Assembly (NCBI RefSeq): GCF_018283675.1
Contig: NZ_JAGVRK010000001.1
Span: 3,162,001-3,226,000, forward strand
Reading direction: 5' to 3'
Origin: Metabacillus flavus
GTDB lineage: Bacteria > Bacillota > Bacilli > Bacillales > Bacillaceae
Length of the DNA: 64,000 nt
Shown here: positions 43,252 to 52,427 of the stretch, one piece after another
How the letters are laid out: each line of letters starts with the position of its first letter
How positions within the stretch are numbered: position 1 is the first letter of the stretch
Translations under genes and position numbers: made by a program
Notes under the pieces: generated by a model
What the model was told of the DNA's origin: nothing
What the model saw: the letters and a program-made list of their open reading frames with translations, nothing else
Databases searched by the model: none

Positions 43252-43476
43252 CTAATCGTTATCAGGCATAATGGATACGATTTGCTGAATACGGATAAAG
43301 AACACAGAATCTCCGTTAGCCTTTAATACGATGTGATCTGGCTTCACATCCGTAAGGTTTCCACGAACTGTATCCCTGGTCGTTTGAATGACAAGGTCCT
43401 TCCCAATAACCGTCTGAAGCGTTTGATATACATATGGATCAATGATTGTAATCATTTGAGGAGCCTGGTTCTGCAT
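43252..43476 (-). CDS. yuzF: YuzF (DUF2642) family protein
   Basis: A 74-residue protein with the family signature DPYVYQTLQTVIGKDLVIQT and VRGNLTDVKPDHIVL, ending FFIRIQQIVSIMPDND. DUF2642 proteins are Sm-like small beta-barrels by fold and some are spore coat associated (CotD/YuzF group). AAGGAGATGAACCCC places the start at the fourth codon of the open frame. It sits between yueE and the HlyC/CorC gene. Confidence 0.85.
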   Translation of the reverse strand: MQNQAPQMITIIDPYVYQTLQTVIGKDLVIQTTRDTVRGNLTDVKPDHIVLKANGDSVFFIRIQQIVSIMPDND

Positions 43477-43562
43477 GGGGTTCATCTCCTTTTAAGCATT
43501 CTTCACACTTTTAACGTATGAGTTATGCAGCGGAGATATCACCACTTCCCGGATTCTTCGGA

Positions 43563-44093
43563 CTATACCGTTCTTTTTAAGGGATGGTTCCTCTTTTCTA
43601 TAAGCTGATCCAGTTCCTGTATCTTTTTCCTTGCAGTCTGTTCGGAAATTCTCCTGTAGTGATGCTTTCCATCCGGTTCCTCATCCATTTCGTCTGCCAG
43701 CTTTACCACTTTTTGCAGAGGATTCTGTGACAGGCTCCCGTCAGGCAGATAGGAATCTGTATGGAGAAGAATAGCGAGGGCGATCTCTTTTGCAGCTTCC
43801 CGGTCCTCTCCGAGACGAACCAGCAGCTTGTGAGCACGCTCTGCTCCTTTAATGGCATGAATGTCATTTTTCTTATATTGTTCGAAGTCCCATTCCCCAT
43901 CTGTATACCATTCATAATGTCCAATATCATGAAGCAGTGCTGCCTTAACTGCCAAATCCGGATCAACTCCTTCTTTTACGGCAAGTCTATACGCATGATA
44001 AGCAGCAGAAACGGCATGGGCAATTCCTGAACGCTGCAAATATTTTTGTGCAATCGGATGGTCAAAGATCTCTGTCAGCGTAACTTTCCTCAT
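43563..44093 (-). CDS. yueE: HD-domain phosphohydrolase YueE
   Basis: A 176-residue HD-superfamily protein. The metal-binding motif is ALLHDIGHYEWYTDG, with a preceding His in SGIAHAVSAAYHAYRL and later His residues in NDIHAIKGAERAHKLL. Probably a metal-dependent phosphohydrolase, but the substrate is unknown. AAGGAGGGTTCATAG precedes the ATG. Position matches B. subtilis yueE. Confidence 0.87.
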   Translation of the reverse strand: MRKVTLTEIFDHPIAQKYLQRSGIAHAVSAAYHAYRLAVKEGVDPDLAVKAALLHDIGHYEWYTDGEWDFEQYKKNDIHAIKGAERAHKLLVRLGEDREAAKEIALAILLHTDSYLPDGSLSQNPLQKVVKLADEMDEEPDGKHHYRRISEQTARKKIQELDQLIEKRNHPLKRTV

Positions 44094-44255
44094 CTATGAA
44101 CCCTCCTTATCCTAAATAATTTTCTTATCAAAATATCATAGTTGAAAGACAATATCAAATGAAATGTAATATTCTATGACATCTCTTGAAAAGTTGTCCA
44201 TTTAAATGCCCTGACTGTACAAGAAAAACCGTTCCTCATTATGAAGAACGGCGAT

Positions 44256-45578
44256 TTATCGTGGAAGAAGAACCTGAAAGGCGACCCCATCCTTTTCGTT
44301 TTCAACTGTAATGGAGGCATGGTGAAGATCAGCAATCCGCTTAATAATGGCAAGTCCAAGACCGAAATTGCCCTTTTCTCCTTTTACAAACGGCTGAAAC
44401 AAATTGGAAAGAAGCTTTTCGCTTACCGGTTCACCATCATTGTAGCAGCGTAAAAGAATTGAATCTCCACGTTGCTTCACAGAGAGATCCACTGCACTTC
44501 TGGCATATTTAAGCGCATTTTCCAGAAGATTTTCAAGAAGCACCCTGATTTGTTCCTCGCTGCCATAGATTTCAGCGGGTTCTAAATCTGTACGGATCTT
44601 TACCAATGGATTGGCGGCGCTGAATCTCACAATCACATCCTCTGCCGTTTCATTAATATTGACCGGTTTCTTTTCAAGCTTCAGCTGTGAAAGATAATCG
44701 AGTTTTGTTAAATAAAGCAAATCTTTAATTTTCTTCTCTAGCAGCAGAGCCTCTTTTTCAATGATATCGGCAGATCCCTCAAGCGAGCCCGCAGGATGAA
44801 TCCCATCTTTCATTGCTTCTGAGTAGCTTCTAATCACCATAATTGGAGTTTTTAAGTCATGGGAAACATTTTGAAGCATTGTCTGCTGAAATTCGTCTTG
44901 TTTTTTGAGCTGCTTCCTCATATCATCAATTGAGACGGCAAGCTTCCCGATTTCATCCTTCCGATCTAATAGAAGGGATTCGCCAAGCTTTCGCTGAGAA
45001 ATTTTATTTACATGGACCGTGATCAAATCGAGCGGTTTAACTAGCCATTTTGAAAATATAAAAGCAAGGACAATGCCGCCCACAATGATTAAGGCAAAAA
45101 TGAAGAAAATCCGTGTTAATAAAGTTTGTATAAGTTCATTTCGATACTTGTCCCATAGGAAGGACACCAGATATCCTTTGTTTCCTTCTCTGTCATAGCC
45201 TTTTCTAATTACATAGAGCATTTCACTTTTACCGAAGGATAAATTATAGCGTTTAACATTTTCTTCTTGCTGCTGGCCCTGAGCCAAAAACAATCTCAGA
45301 TACTGCTCCTGAGAGTCACCCTCATAATGCCCATTTTCGTAGATGAAAATATGTTTAACAGAACGGATTTGCTGATCTGCAGAAAAATTATCCGCAGGAT
45401 CCGTGTAGTTTAGATTTGGGTAGGATGGCTGCTGCGCCTCTTCAATTGTGCGAAAAAGCTCATTTGTAAAAAACGTCTTTAGTGTTGAAGGAATGACAAG
45501 AAAAAAGACAATCGCCATTACCACGATTAAACCTGTGAAGAGTGTGGCAATTTGAATAAAAAGCGGCTTATTTCTCAA
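44256..45578 (-). CDS. cssS: Secretion-stress sensor kinase CssS
   Basis: A 440-residue histidine kinase. Two membrane helices (about residues 10-30 and 155-178) enclose an external sensor region, followed by HAMP, the phosphoacceptor QNVSHDLKTPIMVIRSYSEA and an ATPase domain with LLENALKYA and GNFGLGLAIIKR. It resembles B. subtilis CssS, which senses misfolded exported proteins and induces htrA and htrB. The TTG start overlaps the cssR end by 11 bases. No htrA-like gene is adjacent. Confidence 0.9.
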   Translation of the reverse strand: MRNKPLFIQIATLFTGLIVVMAIVFFLVIPSTLKTFFTNELFRTIEEAQQPSYPNLNYTDPADNFSADQQIRSVKHIFIYENGHYEGDSQEQYLRLFLAQGQQQEENVKRYNLSFGKSEMLYVIRKGYDREGNKGYLVSFLWDKYRNELIQTLLTRIFFIFALIIVGGIVLAFIFSKWLVKPLDLITVHVNKISQRKLGESLLLDRKDEIGKLAVSIDDMRKQLKKQDEFQQTMLQNVSHDLKTPIMVIRSYSEAMKDGIHPAGSLEGSADIIEKEALLLEKKIKDLLYLTKLDYLSQLKLEKKPVNINETAEDVIVRFSAANPLVKIRTDLEPAEIYGSEEQIRVLLENLLENALKYARSAVDLSVKQRGDSILLRCYNDGEPVSEKLLSNLFQPFVKGEKGNFGLGLAIIKRIADLHHASITVENEKDGVAFQVLLPR

Positions 45579-46242
45579 GATACTTTACCGTCCGGTATCC
45601 GTATCCGTAAATCGTCTCCACGTGCAGTTTAGGGCATTTTTTTCTTACTCTTCGAACTAAATCATCCACTACCCGGTCAGAACCAAAATAGTTGTCTCCC
45701 CAAACATAGGTCAATATCTGCTCGCGGCTCAGAGCGCTTCCAACGTGCTTGACAAGATAAACAAACAGATCAAATTCCTTTGAAGTCAGCTGAATCACTT
45801 GATTGTTTTCGGAAATGGTCCTCTCTCTTTCCTTAATAATATACGGACCATAAATCAGGCTTGGCTCCTCTTGCTTTTCATAGGTGCGCTTCATAATTTT
45901 TTTCGCCCGGATAATCAATTCCTTCGGCAAAAAAGGTTTAGCCAGATAATCATCCCCGCCGAGCTCCAGACCTATTATCCGATCGAGGTCTTCATCACGT
46001 GCACTAATAAAGATAACAGGAGTCTCTTCATTCATTTTTTTGATTTCTTTTATAACGTCATAACCATCAACGTCCGGCAGCATAATATCAAGAATCCATA
46101 AATGAGGCTGTTCATGAATGCTTTTAATGGCATCCGTACCATTATGAAAGGTCTTTACTTCCCAATTTTCCTGTTTCAAATAGGTGGTCAATACGGTATT
46201 TAAATGATTTTCATCTTCTACTAAATAGACGGTATAAGACAT
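45568..46242 (-). CDS. cssR: Secretion-stress response regulator CssR
   Basis: A 224-residue OmpR/PhoB regulator. The receiver domain has the acidic pair in YLVEDENHL, the phosphoacceptor Asp52 in LWILDIMLPDVDGYDVIKEI and FISARDEDLDR. The winged helix contains LTSKEFDLFVYLVKH and FGSDRVVDDLVRRVRKK. It matches B. subtilis CssR closely in these parts. TGGAGGATTGAA precedes the ATG of MSYTVYLV. It forms an overlapping two-gene operon with cssS. Confidence 0.92.
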   Translation of the reverse strand: MSYTVYLVEDENHLNTVLTTYLKQENWEVKTFHNGTDAIKSIHEQPHLWILDIMLPDVDGYDVIKEIKKMNEETPVIFISARDEDLDRIIGLELGGDDYLAKPFLPKELIIRAKKIMKRTYEKQEEPSLIYGPYIIKERERTISENNQVIQLTSKEFDLFVYLVKHVGSALSREQILTYVWGDNYFGSDRVVDDLVRRVRKKCPKLHVETIYGYGYRTVKYLEK

Positions 46243-46300
46243 TTCAATCCTCCATAAGCTTGACATTCAATCAGTGAAGGCAATCACCGAGTCTGATTCA

Positions 46301-46328
46301 CTAAAAAAGGGAGCAGGAATGCTCCCTC
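46301..46328 (-). terminator. Terminator upstream of cssR
   Basis: On the minus strand, AGAGGGAGCATTCCTGCTCCCTTTTTT ends transcription coming from the gene to the right, so cssR needs its own promoter. Confidence 0.85.
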
Positions 46329-46341
46329 TTATTCCTTCTTA

Positions 46342-46434
46342 TTATTGTACCTTTTCATCCAAAAGGTTTTCCAGTTTTTCATTTACAAATGGCATGCTCT
46401 CAATTGGTTCCGCATCCTTTTGGATGTAAGGCAT
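46342..46434 (-). CDS. Possible 30-residue peptide
   Basis: Frame reading MPYIQKDAEPIESMPFVNEK then LENLLDEKVQ, ending just before a terminator. The acidic, helical sequence looks plausible, but no proper ribosome site is seen before the ATG, so this is tentative. Confidence 0.3.
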   Translation of the reverse strand: MPYIQKDAEPIESMPFVNEKLENLLDEKVQ

Positions 46435-46505
46435 GGTCCATTTTTATCCTAACCGAAAAATGACGCAGAAATATGATAGAACTATGGGGAATTTATTAAT
46501 AAGCT

Positions 46506-47000
46506 TTACTTCACTCGTTGTTCGAGTTCTCTATTTCGGCTTTGCACCCGTTTAAGCATACTGTTTAGCGATTCTTTAATACTTGCTTCATCTTTATCTT
46601 TTAAAGCACGCTTAAGATCCTGTAAAACCCTTTTCCGGTCAGGATGTTGAGGATGCCCCTTGTGTTTGCTTTCCCGCCACTCTCTTGTATTTTTCCGGAT
46701 GGCTTCCTCTGATAAATTTTGTTCCTTCCACTGTTTTCTTAATCCAGCTAGTTCATTCCGGTCTTTTTTATAATTTTGATGCAGCTTTCCCTTGAGCTCT
46801 TCTCTTTTTTTGATTGCAGCTTCCCATTCATGGGTCTTTTCTGGCGTATAGGTTCTCACAAGGCGGAAAAGCTCCTGCTTCCTATCCATTTTGAAATGCT
46901 CAGAGTGTTTTGGAATATGCGGTTTTACAGAGGAAGCGAATGCAGCACTTGGAGCAGACAGCACAATCATTAAACTGGTGATCATCGATAATGCTTTCAT
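46506..47000 (-). CDS. Secreted highly charged helical protein of unknown function
   Basis: A 164-residue protein with a signal peptide (MKALSMITSLMIVLSAPSAA, cleavage near AFASS). The mature part is almost entirely charged helix, rich in Lys, Arg and Glu, with motifs such as LRKQWKEQNLSEEAIRKNTR. No cysteine or known domain. The size, export and helical charge pattern recall envelope-stress proteins like CpxP/Spy, but no LTxxQ motif is present. It lies next to CssRS. GGAAGAAAGGATG precedes the ATG. Confidence 0.68.
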   Translation of the reverse strand: MKALSMITSLMIVLSAPSAAFASSVKPHIPKHSEHFKMDRKQELFRLVRTYTPEKTHEWEAAIKKREELKGKLHQNYKKDRNELAGLRKQWKEQNLSEEAIRKNTREWRESKHKGHPQHPDRKRVLQDLKRALKDKDEASIKESLNSMLKRVQSRNRELEQRVK

Positions 47001-47195
47001 TTTAAATCATCCTTTCTTCCGGGAATTAGAATTCAGGTTTAGGATATCCAGAATTTCCTGGGAAATTATGTTGAATTGTGTAATATGATGATCCTTCATT
47101 TTTATTGTGAGTTTAATGATGCTCCCTCTTTTTGTTGATTTTTACAAAGGAGATGCGCATACTTTTTAATAGAAGAACGAGCAGGAGTGACGAAA

Positions 47196-48428
47196 ATGAC
47201 AGACCGCTATAATCAGCCTTTCATCTACCAATTTGACCGTCTGGAGGATATTGCCGACAAAATCAGTGAAGTATTGTCCCTCCCGATTACAATTGAGGAC
47301 GTAAATCATCGTCTTCTTGCCTACAGTACACACGACGACTGCACAGACCCTGCGAGAATTTCTACTATTATAGGCCGCCGGGTTCCCGAGAAAGTGATTA
47401 ACAGCTTATGGAAGGACGGGACGATTCCTAAGCTTATGAAAACAAAAGAACCGATCCGAGTGAACCAAATTGAAGAGGTCGGTCTAGGCAGCCGGGTTGC
47501 TATTTCTATTTGGAAAAATGAAGAGGTCCTTGGATTCGTCTGGGCTCTTGAAATCGAGAAAAAGCTATCGGCTTCAGAGCTTCAGCTATTAAAAGAAGCG
47601 GCCGAGGCGATTAAAAATAAACTGCTGAATCTTCATGCCAGTAAAACAAAAAAACAGGAACGCAGCCAGGAAATGTTCTGGAGGCTGCTGACCGGAAATG
47701 TCCATACGATCCACGAGATTCAACAGGGCTTTGGACAGCTGAATGTGAAGATTCCTCAGACATTTTCGGTCATTCTTTTTACATTTGCAGAAGAAATTTC
47801 CCAAAGCGCTGAGAAGCAAATTGATTATCTTCTTAAGACGACTCAGCAGGTTCATGTTCTGCTTTCTACAACAGATTACAACCAGCTTATTATATTGGCA
47901 GAGCCTCGCGGGGAGCAGGCATTGACAGAGCTGAAGGATTTTTGCGCTTCTACTGTAAAGCAGCTGGATGAGCGGTTTGCACTCCGCGGTGTTGAGGCTT
48001 GTATCGGAGGGGTTTACAGCGAAACGCTGAAAATTGAACAAAGCTACCGCGAAGCGCTTGCCGTTTCAAAGATTAAACAGCGTTTTTCCGAAGAGACCAT
48101 TTCTTTAACCAGTTTTTCAGAGCTTGGGATCTATCAGTACCTTGATGTTCTTTACGAGAAGCGCAAGCAGGAAGGATTTGAAAATTACTCTTTGCAGAAG
48201 CTTAAGGAGTATGATGCCGATCACAAATCCAATCTAACCGAGACACTTGAGGTATACTTAGAGGCCGACAGCTCGGTGAATGCAGCAGCCAAGCTGCTGA
48301 ATGTCCACGTAAACACACTTAGCTACAGGCTAAAACGCATTGCTCAAATAGCGGAGATTGATTTAACAAACCCAAATGAGAAAATGACCATTTATCTGGA
48401 TATGAAGCTGGAGCGGATGTCTTTGTGA
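47196..48428 (+). CDS. adeR: AdeR, PucR-type transcriptional activator of alanine dehydrogenase
   Basis: A 410-residue regulator. An N-terminal GAF-like sensory region (residues about 15-150) is followed by a middle domain and the C-terminal PucR/CdaR HTH (DSSVNAAAKLLNVHVNTLSY, RLKRIAQIAEIDL). In B. subtilis AdeR (YukF) sits beside ald and activates it in response to alanine. AGGAGTGACGAAA precedes the ATG, and the in-frame GTG at 47187 is too close to that site. ald follows on the same strand 122 bases downstream. Confidence 0.9.
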   Translation: MTDRYNQPFIYQFDRLEDIADKISEVLSLPITIEDVNHRLLAYSTHDDCTDPARISTIIGRRVPEKVINSLWKDGTIPKLMKTKEPIRVNQIEEVGLGSRVAISIWKNEEVLGFVWALEIEKKLSASELQLLKEAAEAIKNKLLNLHASKTKKQERSQEMFWRLLTGNVHTIHEIQQGFGQLNVKIPQTFSVILFTFAEEISQSAEKQIDYLLKTTQQVHVLLSTTDYNQLIILAEPRGEQALTELKDFCASTVKQLDERFALRGVEACIGGVYSETLKIEQSYREALAVSKIKQRFSEETISLTSFSELGIYQYLDVLYEKRKQEGFENYSLQKLKEYDADHKSNLTETLEVYLEADSSVNAAAKLLNVHVNTLSYRLKRIAQIAEIDLTNPNEKMTIYLDMKLERMSL

Positions 48429-48550
48429 AATTTCACAAAAGCATGGAAACCCTTTCTCTTTTTTAAACAAACAAAAAAAATGGAGAAGCTATTATACTAA
48501 ACCTATAACTTATTCCAAACCAATACCTGACCTTATAGGAGGACGGATTT

Positions 48551-49681
48551 ATGATTATAGGTGTACCTAGAGAAATTAAAAATAACGAAAACCGCGTTGC
48601 GCTGACTCCAGGCGGAGCGGCTCAATTTACTGCTGCCGGACATCGTGTTCTTGTAGAAAAAGAAGCTGGCTTAGGAAGCGGCTTTACAAATGAGGCTTAT
48701 TTGGAATCAGGAGCAGAAATAATTGAGACTGCAGCTGATGTCTGGGCTCAATCCGATATGATCATGAAAGTAAAAGAGCCATTGCAGCCTGAATACGGAT
48801 ATTTCCGCGAAGGCTTGATTCTTTTCACTTACCTTCACCTTGCGGCTGAACCGGAACTGGCTCTTGCTCTTAAACAATCCGGTGTAATTTCCATTGCCTA
48901 TGAAACAGTCTCTGCCGGACGCACTCTTCCATTGCTTACACCAATGAGTGAAGTGGCAGGCCGTATGTCTGCTCAAATTGGCGCACAATTCCTCGAGAAG
49001 CCTAAAGGCGGAAAAGGGATTCTGCTTGCAGGAGTTCCCGGGGTCAGCCGAGGTAAAGTCACGATCATCGGCGGCGGCGTAGTTGGCACAAACGCTGCTA
49101 AAATGGCGATCGGACTTGGAGCGGATGTGACCATTATCGATTTAAGCGCGGACCGTCTTCGTGAATTAGACGATATTTTCGGCACCCAAATTAAAACACT
49201 CATGTCCAATCCAATCAACATTGCCCAAGCAGTCGCTGAATCCGACTTGCTTATCTGCGCGGTTCTTATTCCAGGCGCTAAAGCACCGACTCTTGTAACA
49301 GAGGAAATGGTAAAAAGCATGCAGCCTGGTTCTGTCATCGTTGACGTAGCGATTGACCAGGGTGGAATTGTTGAAACCGTTGACCACATCACAACACATG
49401 ACCAGCCTACTTACGAAAAGCACGGAGTTGTCCATTATGCTGTTGCCAACATGCCTGGTGCCGTTCCTAGAACATCTACAATGGCGCTTACTAATGTGAC
49501 CGTTCCTTACGCACTGCAAATCGCCAATAAAGGCGTCTACAGAGCCATTTCAGAAAATATTGCACTTAAAGCAGGCCTAAACACAGCAAAAGGAGAAATT
49601 ACGTACGCAGCTGTAGCCCGTGACCTTGGCTTTACGTATGTACCAGCTGAAGTAGCCTTGGATAAGGAATTGACTGTATAA
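48551..49681 (+). CDS. ald: Alanine dehydrogenase
   Basis: A 376-residue NAD-dependent L-alanine dehydrogenase that converts alanine to pyruvate and ammonia. It supports alanine use and normal sporulation. [20 protein letters not shown], the catalytic region around [27 protein letters not shown] and the NAD-binding [17 protein letters not shown] are clear. TAGGAGGACGGATTT precedes the ATG. It is activated by AdeR in B. subtilis, and a terminator follows. Confidence 0.97.
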   Translation: MIIGVPREIKNNENRVALTPGGAAQFTAAGHRVLVEKEAGLGSGFTNEAYLESGAEIIETAADVWAQSDMIMKVKEPLQPEYGYFREGLILFTYLHLAAEPELALALKQSGVISIAYETVSAGRTLPLLTPMSEVAGRMSAQIGAQFLEKPKGGKGILLAGVPGVSRGKVTIIGGGVVGTNAAKMAIGLGADVTIIDLSADRLRELDDIFGTQIKTLMSNPINIAQAVAESDLLICAVLIPGAKAPTLVTEEMVKSMQPGSVIVDVAIDQGGIVETVDHITTHDQPTYEKHGVVHYAVANMPGAVPRTSTMALTNVTVPYALQIANKGVYRAISENIALKAGLNTAKGEITYAAVARDLGFTYVPAEVALDKELTV

Positions 49682-49690
49682 CAATCGGTT

Positions 49691-49726
49691 GAAAAAGAAG
49701 GTGCGATGAGCATCTTCTTTTTTTAA
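49691..49726 (+). terminator. ald terminator
   Basis: AAAAAGAAGGTGCGATGAGCATCTTCTTTTTTT follows the ald stop. Confidence 0.88.
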
Positions 49727-49767
49727 TGTTACAAGTTGCGATACACTAGCCTGAGGAGGCGATATCA

Positions 49768-50220
49768 ATGGCAGAACACAGCTTTTTGCTTCAGGCAACA
49801 TGGCCCGGCGGAAGAAACAGTGTCGGGGAAATACAAACCGGTCATTTAAAAACATCCATTTCCATCCCGCCTGAAATGGACGGACCTGGCGAGGGAACAA
49901 ACCCCGACGAAATGCTTCTCGGGGCAGCAGCAACATGCTATATCATTACACTCGCCGCCATGCTCGAAAGAAACTCAATCTCGACAGAAAGTCTCACGAT
50001 GGAGTCTGAGGGAATCGTCGAGGTGGTAAAGGGATATATTACGTACAAAAAAATCATTCACCGCCCTGTTTTGGTTCTTACATCTGAAGCGGAAGAAAAA
50101 GAGGTCCGCCTGGCTCAGAGACTGGCAGAAAAAGCAGAGCAGTCCTGTATGATCTCAAGAGCACTTAAAGGCAATGTTTCCATCGAATTGGAAGCTCATA
50201 TAGAAAAAAGTTCAAAATAA
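49768..50220 (+). CDS. OsmC-family peroxiredoxin
   Basis: A 150-residue OsmC/Ohr-fold protein. The first peroxidatic Cys is in LLGAAATCYIITLAAML and the second in AEKAEQSCMISRAL. The GTNPDEMLLGAAATC motif is typical of the SACOL1771/YmaD group, which reduces organic hydroperoxides with thiols. GAGGAGGCGATATCA precedes the ATG. It is a single gene with a terminator. Confidence 0.9.
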   Translation: MAEHSFLLQATWPGGRNSVGEIQTGHLKTSISIPPEMDGPGEGTNPDEMLLGAAATCYIITLAAMLERNSISTESLTMESEGIVEVVKGYITYKKIIHRPVLVLTSEAEEKEVRLAQRLAEKAEQSCMISRALKGNVSIELEAHIEKSSK

Positions 50221-50255
50221 TCCGCCTGCCTAAAAAGCCTTGTCAAGGGCAGTAT

Positions 50256-50301
50256 ATGAAAACCCGGAAACGCTCAGCATGAGCATTTCCGGGTTTTTGT
50301 A
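50256..50301 (+). terminator. Terminator of the OsmC gene
   Basis: AAAACCCGGAAACGCTCAGC pairs with GAGCATTTCCGGGTTTTT. The CGCTC core and flanks resemble the hairpins next to the other dispersed elements. Confidence 0.87.
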
Positions 50302-50334
50302 TTACATTAGGGTTTATGGATGTTTTTAACATTG

Positions 50335-50490
50335 TACATTGGTAATGCTGATTGGAGCGGAAGGGGCGAGACTCCAGCGGGAGCAGCGGGACAGGTGAGA
50401 CCCCGCAGACGCAAAGCGGCGAGGAGGCTCAAGCAGCCCGCCCCGCGGAAAGCGAACGCCTGCAGCGGAAATCAACAGCCAAATTTAACA
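50335..50490. repeat. Dispersed GC-rich element, copy R6 (plus orientation, well preserved)
   Basis: Reads GGGGCGAGACTCCAGCGGGA, GGACAGGTGAGACCCCGCAG, GGCGAGGAGGCTCAAGC, CCCCGCGGAAAGCGAACG and GCAGCGGAAATCAACAGCC. Internal complementarity (GGTGAGACCCCGC with GCGGGG-type blocks) allows a large stem-loop. It is the best preserved core copy in the window. The 61-codon frame through it is not a gene. Confidence 0.78.
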
Positions 50491-50497
50491 GAGCTTA

Positions 50498-52273
50498 TTA
50501 AATAAATCTTTTCTTGGCTTCTTCAATCGGATCCAAAGGAAGAAGGATGGTCACGGTTGTCCCTTTTCCAAGCTCACTCTGGAACTGAATTTTCCCTCTA
50601 TGCTCATCCTTTACAATTTTGTAGCATACCGTAAGCCCTAAGCCTGTACCTCGTTCTTTCGTTGTGAAAAATGGCTCTCCCAGTTTTTCAATCCGGTCAG
50701 GTTCAATGCCCTCTCCTTCATCCTGCAATATGAATTGGGCATAGCCATCGGCCGTCAGCGAGCAATAGATGGTCATCATTCCGCCAAACTCCATTGCTTC
50801 AATTGAATTTTTAATTAAATTCAGGAAGACCTGCTTTAAATGATTTTTGTTGCACATAATATACAGCTCCGGGTCAGCATTTATACTGAATTGTACATAC
50901 GCAGCTTTAGCTGTTTCTTCCATAAGCAGGATAACATCATCCAGTATCTCTGCAGCTTTTTCTTTTTTGAACGTTTTGCCTTGAGGCTTTGCAATCAGCA
51001 AAAGCTCATCAATGACTTCATTAATCCGATCAATCTCCTCAGCCATTACACGCAGATGATTTTTATGCTTCAGGTTCTCATCCTCACCTAAAAATTGGAC
51101 AAAACCTTTAAGAGAGGTAAGCGGGTTTCTGATTTCATGAGCCACCCCGGCTGCCAGTTCTCCAACTACACTCATTTTCTCTGTCTTTAAAATATATTCT
51201 TCGTCCCGCTTCCTTTGACTGATATCATTTCCAATACATAAGATCAGCTGTTTCCCATCAAGGGTTACTGGAATTTTCAGAACTTCAACCCACTTGACCT
51301 GTCCTTTTAAATCAACAATTTTGTCAACCTTTTCATATTTCGGTTTGATTCCAAGGAGAACCTTTTTCTCTTCCATCTCAATTTTAACTGCCTGAACGCT
51401 GCGGGGATTCAGATCCAGGTCTGTCTTATTCAGCAGATCTTTCACATCCATATCATAAAGAGAAGCCATGGCTTCATTGGCGATAATATACTGATGATCT
51501 TCATTTTTCACATATATATAGTTGGGATTAAGATTCATAATTTTATGAAGGAGGTTTTTCTGCTCCTTCAGACCGCGGGTAAGATTTTGAATAAGACCGA
51601 TAAAAATGATTAGTGTAAGCAATATAGACGAAAAACCGGACACAAAAAGCGGAAGGATTTTATACCCGCTCAAGAGTCCAATCGTGATAACACTGAAAAC
51701 CGTTATGCTTAAATACACGCTAAATAACCGATGTTCCTTTACAGTCAGGAAAATGGAGAAAAGAATTAAAATGAAGGCAACAAGTAAGGTTAAGCTCGTG
51801 TTCAGAACAAACAGCCACTGCCAATCTCCGAAGACAGGATAATAGTGATTAGGGTATTGTTTGCCAGGGTTATATATCTCCAGCCCTCGGACTCCTAAAG
51901 CAGTGTTGCTGAGCACATAAACAGCGGTGCTTAACGTAAAGGAGAAAATCAAGATAAGCCGAAGCATCCATACGAAAACTTTTTTGGAGAATAGGCTCAC
52001 TTTGCTGTAGCGGGTAAGAAGAATGTACATGAAATAACAGACCACTGGAAAATTAAAAATGATGCCAAACCGGAAAAAGGTGAAATATCTTTCGGCTTCT
52101 TCAGGCTCAAATAACTCCACTCCATATAAGATGGATAAATCAAATTGCCAAAAAGCCAGCAAAAGGAGAAAACTGATGGCGACTTTAAAAAAAGGAGTGC
52201 GATTGTGAAACAAAATCACAACACCTAATACAAAAGGAATGATCGCGATAATAGCCAATAACGTAAAATACAT
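50498..52273 (-). CDS. PAS-domain sensor histidine kinase of the sporulation-kinase type
   Basis: A 591-residue kinase. Residues 1-225 contain about seven membrane helices (histidine kinase 7TM type). A PAS domain follows at about 240-360 (LNPNYIYVKNEDHQYIIANE, QLILCIGNDISQRKRDEE). The phosphoacceptor is VGELAAGVAHEIRNPLTSLKG and the ATPase domain has VFLNLIKNSIEAM and KERGTGLGLTV. This core resembles KinB/KinC/KinE, which phosphorylate Spo0F or Spo0A. No regulator gene is adjacent, which fits an orphan phosphorelay kinase. Which Kin protein it corresponds to is unclear. Confidence 0.87.
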   Translation of the reverse strand: MYFTLLAIIAIIPFVLGVVILFHNRTPFFKVAISFLLLLAFWQFDLSILYGVELFEPEEAERYFTFFRFGIIFNFPVVCYFMYILLTRYSKVSLFSKKVFVWMLRLILIFSFTLSTAVYVLSNTALGVRGLEIYNPGKQYPNHYYPVFGDWQWLFVLNTSLTLLVAFILILFSIFLTVKEHRLFSVYLSITVFSVITIGLLSGYKILPLFVSGFSSILLTLIIFIGLIQNLTRGLKEQKNLLHKIMNLNPNYIYVKNEDHQYIIANEAMASLYDMDVKDLLNKTDLDLNPRSVQAVKIEMEEKKVLLGIKPKYEKVDKIVDLKGQVKWVEVLKIPVTLDGKQLILCIGNDISQRKRDEEYILKTEKMSVVGELAAGVAHEIRNPLTSLKGFVQFLGEDENLKHKNHLRVMAEEIDRINEVIDELLLIAKPQGKTFKKEKAAEILDDVILLMEETAKAAYVQFSINADPELYIMCNKNHLKQVFLNLIKNSIEAMEFGGMMTIYCSLTADGYAQFILQDEGEGIEPDRIEKLGEPFFTTKERGTGLGLTVCYKIVKDEHRGKIQFQSELGKGTTVTILLPLDPIEEAKKRFI

Positions 52274-52427
52274 GTAGTTTACACTCCATTAAATCTCGGG
52301 AATTAGATCGCTGTAAATATGCCAGCATAGTATTTATTATAACAATACAGGAGCTGTTTCGCGCCCCCTATGGTTAATGTTTTTTATTTTTCAAGTATTA
52401 ATTTTTACCAATAAAGAAAATAAAGCA

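Noticed and set aside
46342-46434. Firm call of a 30-codon gene
   Set aside because: Kept only as a low-confidence feature because no ribosome site is present.
50320-50505. 61-codon frame rich in Arg, Gly and Ala
   Set aside because: It is the translation of GC-rich repeat R6.
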